From: Massilia sp. PDC64
GTDB lineage: Bacteria > Pseudomonadota > Gammaproteobacteria > Burkholderiales > Burkholderiaceae_D
Length of the DNA stretch: 64,000 nucleotides
Assembly: GCF_900101265.1 (NCBI RefSeq)
Contig: NZ_FMZS01000001.1
Coordinates: 62,001-126,000 of the forward strand
Direction of reading: 5' to 3'
Part shown: piece by piece, positions 1 to 7,577 of the stretch
How positions within the stretch are numbered: position 1 is the stretch's first letter
How the letters are laid out: each line of letters opens with the position of its first letter
Notes under the pieces: model-generated
What the model was told of the DNA's origin: nothing
Databases searched by the model: none
The model's input: the letters and a program-made list of their open reading frames with translations, nothing else
Translations under genes and position numbers: made by a program

Positions 1-360
1 CACGATCGCCGCCAGCGCCGTCCTCTCCTCTTCCGCCGACAGGCTGCTGTTGACCTGCTCGGCGCGGATGCCGAGTTCCCCGAGCTTTTCCAGCTGGTCT
101 TTCATCAGCGAGATCAGCGGCGAGACGACGACCGTCATGCCGTCGAGGATGCGGGCGGGGATCTGGTAGCACAGCGATTTGCCGCTGCCGGTCGGCATGA
201 TCGCCAGCGTGTCCTTGCCATCGAGGACGCTGTCGATCACGCGTTGCTGGCCGTCGCGCAGGTGTTCGATGCCGAACACGGTATGCAGCAGGCGGCGAAT
301 GGTGTTGCGGCGGACCGCGAGCACACCTTTGTGGAGGAGTTTGGGATCGTGTGTGGTCAT
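1..360 (-). CDS. recQ: ATP-dependent DNA helicase RecQ, N-terminal part (cut by window edge)
   Basis: Translating the minus strand from the ATG at 360 gives a protein starting MTTHDPKLLHKG. It carries the RecQ-type N-terminal region: an FGIEHLRDGQQ segment matching the Q-motif region (F-G-x-x-x-x-R-x-x-Q), a Walker A with the sequence MPTGSGKSLCYQ (about residues 55-66) and motif Ia with VVSPLISLMKDQ. This identifies a 3'-5' superfamily 2 helicase acting in recombination and replication-fork repair. Only about 120 codons lie inside the window, so the DEAH box, RQC and HRDC domains cannot be seen. I see no other gene continuing it; the family call is firm but integrity is unknown. Confidence 0.9.
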   Translation of the reverse strand, partial: MTTHDPKLLHKGVLAVRRNTIRRLLHTVFGIEHLRDGQQRVIDSVLDGKDTLAIMPTGSGKSLCYQIPARILDGMTVVVSPLISLMKDQLEKLGELGIRAEQVNSSLSAEEERTALAAIV

Positions 361-571
361 GATGATGCCAATGTAAGCCTGAGCACGGCGACACACCATA
401 GGACGCAACCTACAGCAACCGTAGGAGGCCGTGCACGAGCCACCCCATGCGTTCAGACAGAGGGACGAGGTCCAGTCCTACAGGTTGACGGATTGCCAGC
501 CGATAGTTTCTCTGAAGCACACCTTATAAGATGACATCAACACGACAGCAAACCGCATCCGGAGGTTCATC

Positions 572-691
572 ATGGCCCGCTTCCTGCCCGCCCCCTTTAC
601 CGCCGCCTGGCTCGCGCTCACGAGCATGACCACGTGGCTCTTGTGCGAAACCGATGCGCTGGCGGGCTTCGCGCCGCTGTTCTTCCATTGA
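572..691 (+). CDS. small hydrophobic protein, 39 aa, unknown function
   Basis: A 39-codon ORF starts 6 bases after a GGAGG ribosome binding site (561-565) and ends in TGA. The product begins MARFLPAPFTAAWLAL and holds one hydrophobic stretch (about residues 8-24) with two Trp, followed by a short acidic and hydrophobic tail, so a single-pass small membrane protein is likely. It lies between divergent recQ and the receiver-like gene. The Shine-Dalgarno is the main support; there is no recognisable family. It could also be a chance ORF. Confidence 0.4.
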   Translation: MARFLPAPFTAAWLALTSMTTWLLCETDALAGFAPLFFH

Positions 692-788
692 CGATGCGGC
701 GCATCTGCTCCTACCCTTGCATATTTGTTACAAATTAGCAGTTGAACAATATGAGGAGGTCGCCATACCTGAAGCAGGAGGACTCAGC

Positions 789-1235
789 ATGAAGTACGCC
801 CTGATCTATGACGATGACGCGGCCGCACGCCGCCACAGTGCCACCCTGCTCAAGTCGCTCGGCTACGTCGTCGCCGAGACGACGACGGCGCAAGCGACGC
901 TGAACGCCACGCAGGCGCTGCACTTCGACGTGATTCTCACCTCCAGCGCGCACGCGGCCGGCGACCGGCGCGCCCTGCCCGGCGAACTCTCGCGTCTGGC
1001 GCCCGACACGCCCACGATCCTGATGCTCGACGAGGACGAACCCTTCCCGCCGCTGTACCACGCGTTCAGCGCCACCATCGTCAAGCCTGCCACCGTGCGC
1101 GCCCTGCGCCACGCGCTGGAGTTCGGGCTGGACGGCACGGGCCCCCATCCGGTGCCCTCCCGCGTCCGCTTCGAGCGGCGCGACGGCCAGCGGCGCCGCC
1201 ACGCGCGCGACATGGCCTCCACCCGGTTGGCATAA
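789..1235 (+). CDS. receiver-like (pseudo-response-regulator) protein lacking the phospho-Asp
   Basis: A 148-aa single-domain protein resembling a CheY-type receiver. The ATG at 789 is chosen because an AGGAGG sits just upstream (776-782); an in-frame upstream extension to 654 has no such signal. The acidic pocket is present (IYDDDAAARR, D8-D10) and the conserved Lys-Pro is present (TIVKP, K99), but the position of the phospho-acceptor Asp is Ser52 (HFDVILTSS). The last 25 residues are rich in Arg and Asp. No output domain follows. Known receivers without the Asp act as constitutive or ligand-gated switches; here that is inference. No kinase gene is adjacent. Confidence 0.65.
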   Translation: MKYALIYDDDAAARRHSATLLKSLGYVVAETTTAQATLNATQALHFDVILTSSAHAAGDRRALPGELSRLAPDTPTILMLDEDEPFPPLYHAFSATIVKPATVRALRHALEFGLDGTGPHPVPSRVRFERRDGQRRRHARDMASTRLA

Positions 1236-1247
1236 ATACAATTTGTG

Positions 1248-1261
1248 AATTATCGCTAACA
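1248..1261. promoter_or_regulatory. candidate LacI-family operator (upstream copy)
   Basis: The minus-strand reading is TGTTAGCGATAATT, an imperfect palindrome centred on CG, the layout typical of LacI-family operators. Its left half equals the TGTTAGCG half of the xylose operator I recall from Caulobacter. Its centre lies 66 bp from that of a second, similar site inside the promoter. Confidence 0.4.
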
Positions 1262-1301
1262 ATCTTTGGTTTGATCAGGCATCCACCGAGGCATAAGATA
1301 G

Positions 1302-1331
1302 TTGCAATAAAAATGTTATCGCAAACATAAT
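1302..1331 (+). promoter_or_regulatory. sigma-70-like promoter of the xylanase operon
   Basis: A TTGCAA -35 (1302-1307) and CATAAT -10 (1326-1331) are separated by 18 bp in a markedly AT-rich stretch of an otherwise GC-rich region. The start site would fall near 1338, ahead of the leader ORF at 1371. An operator-like sequence fills the spacer. Confidence 0.5.
1314..1327. promoter_or_regulatory. candidate LacI-family operator between -35 and -10
   Basis: TGTTATCGCAAACA, an imperfect palindrome with a central CG and the outer arms ATGTT/AACAT at 1313-1317 and 1324-1328. It shares TGTTAnCG with the site at 1248-1261. Its position inside the promoter spacer would let a bound repressor block RNA polymerase. 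Confidence 0.45.
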
Positions 1332-1370
1332 TTTGTGAAATAACAGCAAATAACAATAATCGGAGGAGAT

Positions 1371-1433
1371 ATGCCGTACACCCTGATCCCGCGTCGCCGA
1401 CCGCTTTTCCTTTCCCCTCCCATTCCGCGCTGA
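1371..1433 (+). CDS. 20-aa leader peptide ORF ahead of the xylanase genes
   Basis: ATG directly follows CGGAGGAGAT (1361-1370), one of the strongest ribosome binding sites in this region. The peptide starts MPYTLIPRRRP and is rich in Arg and Pro (RRRP, SPP, PIPR), then stops at 1431-1433. It sits between the promoter and the first xylanase, separated from that start by 177 bp. A regulatory leader peptide or a small protein are both possible. Only the start signal and position support it. Confidence 0.4.
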   Translation: MPYTLIPRRRPLFLSPPIPR

Positions 1434-1610
1434 TCGCGCACCCCGACAGTCCGCAGTTTTTTCACGGCGATCCTGTGCCCCCACTCGGGCACGGGCGTCG
1501 CTCGTCCTGCCCGCCGGCGATCCCGGCACGGGTCCGCAGCAAAAGCAGCACACGCAGTGAACTCCCGGGCCGCCCCCGCCCGGCAACCAACCCGAACCAC
1601 GGAGACGTTC

Positions 1611-2837
1611 ATGCCCCATGCTTTTTCGCGCACCACCCGCCGCGTCGCGTCGGCGATTGTCATGTTGTCCGCCTTCGCCGTCAGCGCGTCCGCGCAGACG
1701 GTCGCCATCAACCCGGCCACGACGTACCAGACCGTGCGCGGCTTCGGCGGTTTCAGCGGCGCCGGCTGGGCCGCGGAGCTGACCAGCGCCCAGGTCGACG
1801 CCGCCTTCGGCACCGGCACGGGCCAGATCGGCCTGTCCATCATGCGCCTGCGCATCGACCCGGATCCCAGCAAATGGTCCACGCAACTGGCGTCCGCGCA
1901 ACTCGCCAAGGCGAAGGGCGCCATCCTGTTCGGGACGCCGTGGACGCCGCCTGCGAACATGAAGGACAACAACAGCCTCGTCAAGGGCAGCCTGCTGCCG
2001 AGCCGCTATGGCGACTACGCCACGCACCTGCTGAATTTCGCGAGCACCATGCAGGCCGGCGGCGCCGCGCTGTACGGCATCTCGATCCAGAACGAACCGG
2101 ACTTCGCCCCGGACTACGAAAGCTGCCTGTGGAACTCGCAGCAATTCATCGATTTCCTGTCCGGCCAGGGTTCGCGCTTCGGCAACTACAAGGTGATCGT
2201 GGCCGAATCCGCCACGTTCTATAAACCGCTCACCGATCCCATCCTCAACAGCGCGACGGCCGCGCCGCAGTTCGACATCGTCGGCGGCCACCTGTACGGC
2301 GTGAACCCGAGCGACTATTCCCTCGCACGCGCCAAGGGCAAGGAAGTGTGGATGACGGAGCACTACACGGACAGCACGTCCGACGCGAACGACTGGACGA
2401 AGGCGATGCCGGTCGCGCTGGAACTGCACAACAGCATGGTGGCGAACTACAGCGCCTACGTCTGGTGGTACATCCGCCGCTCGTACGGCCTGCTGACGGA
2501 AGACGGCAACGTCAGCAAGCGTGGCTACATCATGGCGCAGTTCGCGAAATACGTCCGCCCCGGCGCCGTGCGCATCGCGGCGACCGAAAAGCCGTATGCC
2601 GACGTCTTCGTCACGGCTTACAGGAACACGTCCGGCAAGCTGGTCGTGGTGGCCATCAACAACGGCACGTCCCAGCGCCAGCTCCAGCTGCAGGTCGGCA
2701 GCGCCGCCCCCGGCTTCACGAAATACCGCACCACGTCGACCGACAACACGGGCTATGCGGGCCAGTACACGGTGACGGGCGGCGTCGCGACCGCGTGGAT
2801 CGACCCGGGCAGCGTCAACACTTTTGTCAGCCAGTAG
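1611..2837 (+). CDS. secreted GH30 subfamily 8-type endo-xylanase (glucuronoxylanase)
   Basis: A 408-aa protein. The start at 1611 follows GGAGA; upstream in-frame codons add a peptide without signal character. Residues 1-28 are a signal peptide (cleavage after ASA-28). The mature enzyme resembles Bacillus XynC: a (beta/alpha)8 barrel followed by a side beta domain. The acid/base is E162 in ISIQNEPD and the nucleophile E250 in VWMTEHYTDS. The YVWWYIRRSYG segment contains the Arg that binds the glucuronic acid branch in the family. It should cut glucuronoxylan outside the cell. The next gene is a close paralogue 30 bp downstream, so the two are co-transcribed. The family is firm; exact specificity is inferred from motifs. 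Confidence 0.9.
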   Translation: MPHAFSRTTRRVASAIVMLSAFAVSASAQTVAINPATTYQTVRGFGGFSGAGWAAELTSAQVDAAFGTGTGQIGLSIMRLRIDPDPSKWSTQLASAQLAKAKGAILFGTPWTPPANMKDNNSLVKGSLLPSRYGDYATHLLNFASTMQAGGAALYGISIQNEPDFAPDYESCLWNSQQFIDFLSGQGSRFGNYKVIVAESATFYKPLTDPILNSATAAPQFDIVGGHLYGVNPSDYSLARAKGKEVWMTEHYTDSTSDANDWTKAMPVALELHNSMVANYSAYVWWYIRRSYGLLTEDGNVSKRGYIMAQFAKYVRPGAVRIAATEKPYADVFVTAYRNTSGKLVVVAINNGTSQRQLQLQVGSAAPGFTKYRTTSTDNTGYAGQYTVTGGVATAWIDPGSVNTFVSQ

Positions 2838-2867
2838 TCAATAACACCAACCAGGAGGAGATGAGTC

Positions 2868-4412
2868 ATGTTGAAACACCGCTTGTTACGATGGGGCATA
2901 CCCCTGCTCGCGCTGTCCGCGCTCCCCGCGGCTTTTGCCCAGACGGTCGCGATCGATCCCGCCACGACCTACCAGGTCATCCGCGGGTTCGGCGGCCATA
3001 ACGGCGCGGGCTGGATCGCCGACCTGACGCCCGCCCAGGTCGACACCGCGTTCGGCACGGGGCCGGGCCAGATCGGCCTGACAGTCATGCGGATGCGCAT
3101 CGACCCGTCCAGCAGCGCGTGGGCGACGCAGGTGCCGACGGCGAAGCTGGCAAAAGCCAAGGGCGTCACCCTGTTCGCCACGCCGTGGACGCCGCCGCCG
3201 TACATGAAGACGTCGAACGCCATCGCGCACGGCAGCCTGATCCCCGGCTACTACCCGGACTACGCGACGCACCTGCTGAGCTTCGCGGAGTACATGCGCA
3301 CGAACGGCGCCCAGTTGTACGGCATCTCCGTGCAGAACGAGCCGGACTGGGATCCGGACTACGAAGGCTGCCAGTGGACCTCCGCCCAGTTCATCGACTT
3401 CATCAAGTCGCAGGGACCGCGCTTCGCCGGCCTCAAGCTGATGGCGCCGGAATCGCTGGGCATGCGCAAGGTGCTGTCCGATCCGATCCTGAACGACGCG
3501 GGCGCGGCGGCCCAGCTGTCCATCGTGGCGGGCCATTTGTACGGCACCACGCCCAGCGACTACCCGCTCGCGCGCGCCAAGGGCAAGGAAGTGTGGATGA
3601 CGGAGCACTACACGGACAGCACGTCCGACGCCAACGACTGGGCGAAGGCGATGCCGGTGGCGCTGGAAATCCACCGGAGCATGGCCGCGAACTACAGCGC
3701 CTACGTGTGGTGGTACATCCGCCGGTTCTACGGCCTGATCACGGAAGACGGCAACGTCAGCAAGCGCGGGTGGATCATGTCGCAGTACGCGAAGTTCGTG
3801 CGGCCCGGCTACGTGCGCATCGGCGCCACGCAGAATCCCTATCCCGACGTCTACGTGACCGCGTACAAGGGCGGCGACGGCAAGGTCGTCGTCGTCGCGG
3901 TCAACAACGGCTCGGCCCAGCGCCGCGTCGACCTGACGTTCGGCAGCGGCGCGCCCGGTACCCTGAAGCGCTACGTCACGTCGGCCGCCACGAACGAAAG
4001 CTATGCGGGCGACTACCCGGTCATCGCGGGCGGCGCCAGCGCCGACCTCGAACCGTCCAGCGTGAGCACCTTCGTGAGCCAGCCGGCCGTCGCCGACCTC
4101 ACGGCCAGCGTCAAAATCGTGCAGAGCGGCCTGACGGCGAACCGCTTCACGGGCCAGTTCAGCGGCACGGTGTCGTTCACGAATACGACGGGCGCCACGC
4201 TCGCCGCGTCGACGCTGCGGCTCGTGGTGGACAACCTAACGGCGGGCGTCACGCTCGACAACAAATCGGGCGACGTGAACGGCGTGCCGTACATCGCGCT
4301 GCCCGTGAATCAGATCGCCCCGGGCGCCACCGTCACCGTGACGACGACGTTCGGCAACCCATCGAAGGGCGCCATCGCCTACACCCCGAAACTGCAAGGC
4401 ATCACGTTCTGA
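2868..4412 (+). CDS. secreted GH30 subfamily 8-type xylanase with extra C-terminal beta domain
   Basis: A 514-aa protein preceded by AGGAGGAG. The signal peptide ends near AFA-24. The catalytic part aligns along its length with the preceding gene, including GISVQNEPD (acid/base Glu), VWMTEHYTDS (nucleophile Glu) and YVWWYIRRFYG (substrate Arg). Long stretches are identical at DNA level, for example around the nucleophile, so this is a tandem duplication. Unlike its neighbour it carries about 110 additional C-terminal residues after TFVSQPAVADL, rich in Thr, Val and Asn, that look like an Ig-type beta sandwich. That module could bind substrate or space the enzyme from the surface; I do not recognise a named family. 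Confidence 0.9.
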   Translation: MLKHRLLRWGIPLLALSALPAAFAQTVAIDPATTYQVIRGFGGHNGAGWIADLTPAQVDTAFGTGPGQIGLTVMRMRIDPSSSAWATQVPTAKLAKAKGVTLFATPWTPPPYMKTSNAIAHGSLIPGYYPDYATHLLSFAEYMRTNGAQLYGISVQNEPDWDPDYEGCQWTSAQFIDFIKSQGPRFAGLKLMAPESLGMRKVLSDPILNDAGAAAQLSIVAGHLYGTTPSDYPLARAKGKEVWMTEHYTDSTSDANDWAKAMPVALEIHRSMAANYSAYVWWYIRRFYGLITEDGNVSKRGWIMSQYAKFVRPGYVRIGATQNPYPDVYVTAYKGGDGKVVVVAVNNGSAQRRVDLTFGSGAPGTLKRYVTSAATNESYAGDYPVIAGGASADLEPSSVSTFVSQPAVADLTASVKIVQSGLTANRFTGQFSGTVSFTNTTGATLAASTLRLVVDNLTAGVTLDNKSGDVNGVPYIALPVNQIAPGATVTVTTTFGNPSKGAIAYTPKLQGITF

Positions 4413-4423
4413 AAGACCCGACC

Positions 4424-5020
4424 ATGATCAAGCACCTGACCTCCTTCTTCACACGCGCCCTGCTGGCGCTGCTGCTGGCCGGCGGCGCGCACGCGGCCTA
4501 CGCCGGGCCGATGTATCACTTCACCGTCGACACGCGGAACCTGACGGGCACCGGCTACCTCGACCTGACGTTCGCCGCCCTTGCCGGTGCGGCACCCGCC
4601 ACCGCCACGCTGACGCATTTCGACGGCGCGTTCGACGGCACCGCACTCGTGACGGGCGCCGTCGGCGGCAACGTCGGTTCGACCGTCACGTTCGGCAACG
4701 GTCCCACGTTCAACGAACTGCTGCAGGCCGTGACGTTCGGCGGTCTGCTCAGCTTCGACGCCGCCTTCGATATCGCTCCCGGCGGCACGATCGGCACCGG
4801 TTTCGGTATCGCACTCGTGAACGCGGCGCTCGACAACTACGTGCCGGGCACGAGCGGCAATGTCGCGACGATCGACCTGATGCCGGGCGCGCCGGCTACC
4901 GTCTGGGCCGACGCCGCGTTCGTGACCGCCACCAGGGTGCCGGAACCGGCCGGCCTGCCTCTGTTCGCGACGGGCTGCGTGCTGGCGGCGTTGGCACTGC
5001 GGCGCCGGGCACGGTCGTAA
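4424..5020 (+). CDS. PEP-CTERM sorted exported protein
   Basis: A 198-aa protein with a signal peptide (MIKHLTSFFTRALLALLLAG, cleavage near AYAG). The C-terminus has the PEP-CTERM signature: VPEPAGLP, a hydrophobic helix and an RRRARS basic end. The middle is Gly, Ala and Thr rich with alternating beta character and no catalytic motif. PEP-CTERM proteins are processed by exosortase and usually end up at the surface or in exopolysaccharide. It starts 11 bp after the second xylanase stop and probably belongs to the same transcript, so a role in binding or presenting xylan at the surface is a guess from context. Confidence 0.8.
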   Translation: MIKHLTSFFTRALLALLLAGGAHAAYAGPMYHFTVDTRNLTGTGYLDLTFAALAGAAPATATLTHFDGAFDGTALVTGAVGGNVGSTVTFGNGPTFNELLQAVTFGGLLSFDAAFDIAPGGTIGTGFGIALVNAALDNYVPGTSGNVATIDLMPGAPATVWADAAFVTATRVPEPAGLPLFATGCVLAALALRRRARS

Positions 5021-5026
5021 ACAAAA

Positions 5027-5056
5027 AAAGCCCGGGCGGTTTCCCGTCCGGGCTTT
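5027..5056. terminator. bidirectional rho-independent terminator
   Basis: Stem AAAGCCCGGGCGG / CCGTCCGGGCTTT with a TTTC loop, flanked by A-rich sequence on the left and TTT on the right. It serves the xylan operon on the plus strand and ahpF on the minus strand. Confidence 0.8.
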
Positions 5057-5073
5057 GGTCTGACTTGACAGGC

Positions 5074-6651
5074 TTACGCCGCTTCGACGGCCACCGGCAT
5101 GCGGATCAGGTAGTCGAACGCGGACAGTGCCGCTTTCGCCCCGTCGCCGGCCGCGATGACGATCTGCTTGAACGGCGTCGTCGTCGCATCGCCCGCGGCG
5201 AACACGCCCGGGATGTTGGTGCGGCCGTGGTCGTCCACGACGATCTCGCCGAAGCGCGACAGTTCCACCGTGCCCTTCAGGAACTCGGTGTTCGGCACGA
5301 GGCCGATCTGGACGAACACGCCGGCCAGCGGGACGTGGTGCTCTTCGCCGCTCAGGCGGTCCTTGAACCTGATGCCGTTGACCTTGCTGCCGTCGCCGGT
5401 GATCTCGGTCGTCTGTGCGTTCACGTGGATCGTCACGTTGTGCAGGCTCTCGACCTTGTTGACGAGCACGGCGTCCGCCTTCAGCTGCGGGGCGAATTCC
5501 AGCAGGGTCACGTGCTCGACGATACCGGCCAGGTCGATCGCCGCTTCCACGCCCGAGTTACCGCCGCCGATGACCGCCACGCGCTTGCCCTTGTACAACG
5601 GGCCGTCGCAGTGCGGGCAGTAGTTCACGCCGGCGTTCTTGTACTCCTGCTCGCCCGGCACGTTCACGTTCCTCCAGCGCGCACCCGTCGACAGGATCAC
5701 GGTGCTCGACTTCAGCGAGCCGCCGTTCGTGAACTGCACTTCGACCAGTTCGCCCGGCGCCGACGGCGGGATGATCTTCGCTGCCGTCTGCTGCGTCATG
5801 ATGTCCACGCCGTAGTGGCGCACCTGGGCTTCCAGCGCGGCCGCGAATTTCGGGCCGTCCGTTTCCAGCACGGAAATGTAGTTCTCGATCGACATCGTGT
5901 CGTTGACCTGGCCGCCGAAGCGTTCCGTCGCGACGCCGGTGCGGATGCCCTTGCGGGCCGCGTACACGGCCGCTGCCGCACCCGACGGGCCGCCGCCGAC
6001 GATCAGCACGTCGTACGGATCCTTCGCGTTCAGCTTGGCGGCGTCGCGGGCACCGGCGCCCTTGTCCAGCTTGGCGACGATCTCTTCGATCATCATGCGG
6101 CCCGAGCCGAACAGTTCGCCGTTCAGGAACACCATGGGCACGGCCATCACCTTGCGCGACTCGACTTCGGCCTGGAACGCGCCGCCTTCGATCACGGTCG
6201 TTTTCACGCGCGGGTTCAGGATCGCCATCAGCGACAGGGCCTGCACGACGTCCGGGCAGTTATGGCAGGTCAGCGACATGTACATCTCGAATTCGTAATC
6301 GCCGTCCAGCGCCTTGATCGCGTCGATCGTCTCGGCTTCTACCTTCGGCGGATGGCCGCCCGTCCACAGCAGCGCCAGCACGAGCGACGTGAATTCGTGG
6401 CCCAGCGGCAGGCCGGCGAAGCGCAGGTTCATGTCGGTGCCGGCACGCTTCAGGGTGAACGACGGCTTGCGGGCGTCGTTGCCGTCCGTGCGCAGCGTGA
6501 TCTTGTCGGCACGCAGGCCCTGGATCGTCTGCAGCAGGTCCAGCATCTGTTTCGACGTGTCGCTGTCGTCCAGCGAAGCGACGATCTCGAACGGTTGCTG
6601 GACGCGTTGCAGGTAGCCGGCGAGTTGGTTTTTCAGTTCTTGTTCGAGCAT
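5074..6651 (-). CDS. ahpF: alkyl hydroperoxide reductase subunit F (NADH:peroxiredoxin reductase)
   Basis: A 525-aa flavoprotein that passes electrons from NADH to AhpC. The order is as in E. coli AhpF: an N-terminal double thioredoxin-fold domain with the redox pair C129/C132 (TCHNC), an FAD site ([10 protein letters not shown], about 217-226), the thioredoxin-reductase-like pair C345/C348 (YCPHC), an NAD site (VIGGGNSG, about 360-367) and the C-terminal [10 protein letters not shown] motif. All key residues are present. The start at 6651 has GGAT upstream; an earlier in-frame Met would add 21 residues absent from the family. It lies downstream of ahpC in the same orientation, separated by 209 bp with a strong hairpin. 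Confidence 0.97.
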   Translation of the reverse strand: MLEQELKNQLAGYLQRVQQPFEIVASLDDSDTSKQMLDLLQTIQGLRADKITLRTDGNDARKPSFTLKRAGTDMNLRFAGLPLGHEFTSLVLALLWTGGHPPKVEAETIDAIKALDGDYEFEMYMSLTCHNCPDVVQALSLMAILNPRVKTTVIEGGAFQAEVESRKVMAVPMVFLNGELFGSGRMMIEEIVAKLDKGAGARDAAKLNAKDPYDVLIVGGGPSGAAAAVYAARKGIRTGVATERFGGQVNDTMSIENYISVLETDGPKFAAALEAQVRHYGVDIMTQQTAAKIIPPSAPGELVEVQFTNGGSLKSSTVILSTGARWRNVNVPGEQEYKNAGVNYCPHCDGPLYKGKRVAVIGGGNSGVEAAIDLAGIVEHVTLLEFAPQLKADAVLVNKVESLHNVTIHVNAQTTEITGDGSKVNGIRFKDRLSGEEHHVPLAGVFVQIGLVPNTEFLKGTVELSRFGEIVVDDHGRTNIPGVFAAGDATTTPFKQIVIAAGDGAKAALSAFDYLIRMPVAVEAA

Positions 6652-6800
6652 GATCGTATCCTTTCGTTCAGTCGTGTTCAGGCCGATGCATCGCACATGC
6701 GGACGCATCCTCAAATCTAAATAGTGAATCTGGAAGGCAGATCGACTAGCGAGATCGCCTGTTTATTTGTGCGGGCCCGTGGGCTCGTGGGGAGGGGGCG

Positions 6801-6829
6801 GGCACCGGCCGCCCCTCGCGGCCGGTGCC
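6801..6829 (-). terminator. strong hairpin between ahpC and ahpF (attenuator or weak terminator)
   Basis: A perfect 12-bp stem GGCACCGGCCGC / GCGGCCGGTGCC with a 5-base loop lies just past the ahpC stop. It has no U-run on either strand, so it is more likely an mRNA 3'-end stabiliser or attenuator that sets a higher ahpC than ahpF level than a classical terminator. Confidence 0.45.
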
Positions 6830-6860
6830 TGGTACTACGGTGCTACAGGTCCGTCAGAGC

Positions 6861-7424
6861 TTAGATCTTGCCGACCAGGTCCAGCGACGGCTTCAGCGTT
6901 TCGGCGCCTTCGGTCCACTTGGCCGGGCAGACTTCGCCCGGGTGCGATGCGACGTACTGGGCTGCCTTCACTTTGCGCAGCAGTTCCGACGCGTCGCGGC
7001 CGATGCCGTTGTCGTGCACTTCCATGACCTTGATCTGGCCTTCCGGATTGATCACGAAGGTGCCGCGCAATGCCAGGCCTTCTTCTTCGATCATGACTTC
7101 GAAGTTACGCGACAGGATGCCGGTCGGGTCGCCGATCAGCGGGTAGTTGACCTTCTTGATCGCTTCCGAGGTGTCGTGCCATGCCTTGTGAGCGAAGTGG
7201 GTGTCGGTCGACACGCCGTAGACTTTGACGCCCATCTTTTCGAATTCCGGCTGGTAAGCAGCCAGGTCTTCCAGTTCGGTCGGGCAGACGAAGGTGAAGT
7301 CCGCCGGGTAGAACATCAGGACCGACCACGTGCCTTTGAAATCGGCTTCGGTCAGGTCGATGAACTTGCCTGCGTGGTAAGCGGTTGCTTTGAACGGTTT
7401 GATTTCGGTGTTGATGATGGACAT
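6861..7424 (-). CDS. ahpC: alkyl hydroperoxide reductase subunit C (2-Cys peroxiredoxin)
   Basis: A 187-aa AhpC-type peroxiredoxin, the standard length. The peroxidatic Cys is C47 in DFTFVCP and the resolving Cys C166 in [10 protein letters not shown]. It reduces hydrogen peroxide and organic hydroperoxides in the cytoplasm and is recycled by AhpF, encoded just downstream. The ATG is preceded by AGAGGAG. A clear promoter and ATAG/CTAT repeats lie upstream. Confidence 0.98.
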   Translation of the reverse strand: MSIINTEIKPFKATAYHAGKFIDLTEADFKGTWSVLMFYPADFTFVCPTELEDLAAYQPEFEKMGVKVYGVSTDTHFAHKAWHDTSEAIKKVNYPLIGDPTGILSRNFEVMIEEEGLALRGTFVINPEGQIKVMEVHDNGIGRDASELLRKVKAAQYVASHPGEVCPAKWTEGAETLKPSLDLVGKI

Positions 7425-7465
7425 TCAGTACTCCTCTTTCGGGGTTAAAAAAAGCTTAGGTGTGA

Positions 7466-7494
7466 ACTATACCCTGCCACACCACTCATGTGAA
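7466..7494 (-). promoter_or_regulatory. ahpC promoter
   Basis: Read on the minus strand: -35 TTCACA, 17-bp spacer, -10 TATAGT, each one mismatch from consensus. It lies about 40 bp ahead of the ahpC ATG. Confidence 0.65.
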
Positions 7495-7510
7495 ATTGAT
7501 TGAACAGATT

Positions 7511-7567
7511 CTATCAATTAATTTTAGCTATCACACCGACATAGCCTGCGCCTATCGAGGTCGATAG
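7511..7567 (-). promoter_or_regulatory. candidate OxyR binding region upstream of ahpC
   Basis: Five ATAG/CTAT tetramers occur at 7511, 7528, 7541, 7552 and 7564. The pair at 7541 and 7552 fits ATAG-N7-CTAT exactly, as in the OxyR consensus; the next spacing is 8 rather than 7. The block lies upstream of the ahpC -35, as expected for an activator. oxyR itself is not in the window. Confidence 0.4.
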
Positions 7568-7577
7568 CCGGGCCGGA

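Noticed and set aside
5065..6720. Open frame of 551 codons antisense to ahpF
   Set aside because: It mirrors ahpF completely, has His/Arg/Gln-rich composition typical of shadow frames in GC-rich DNA, and ahpF has every catalytic residue.
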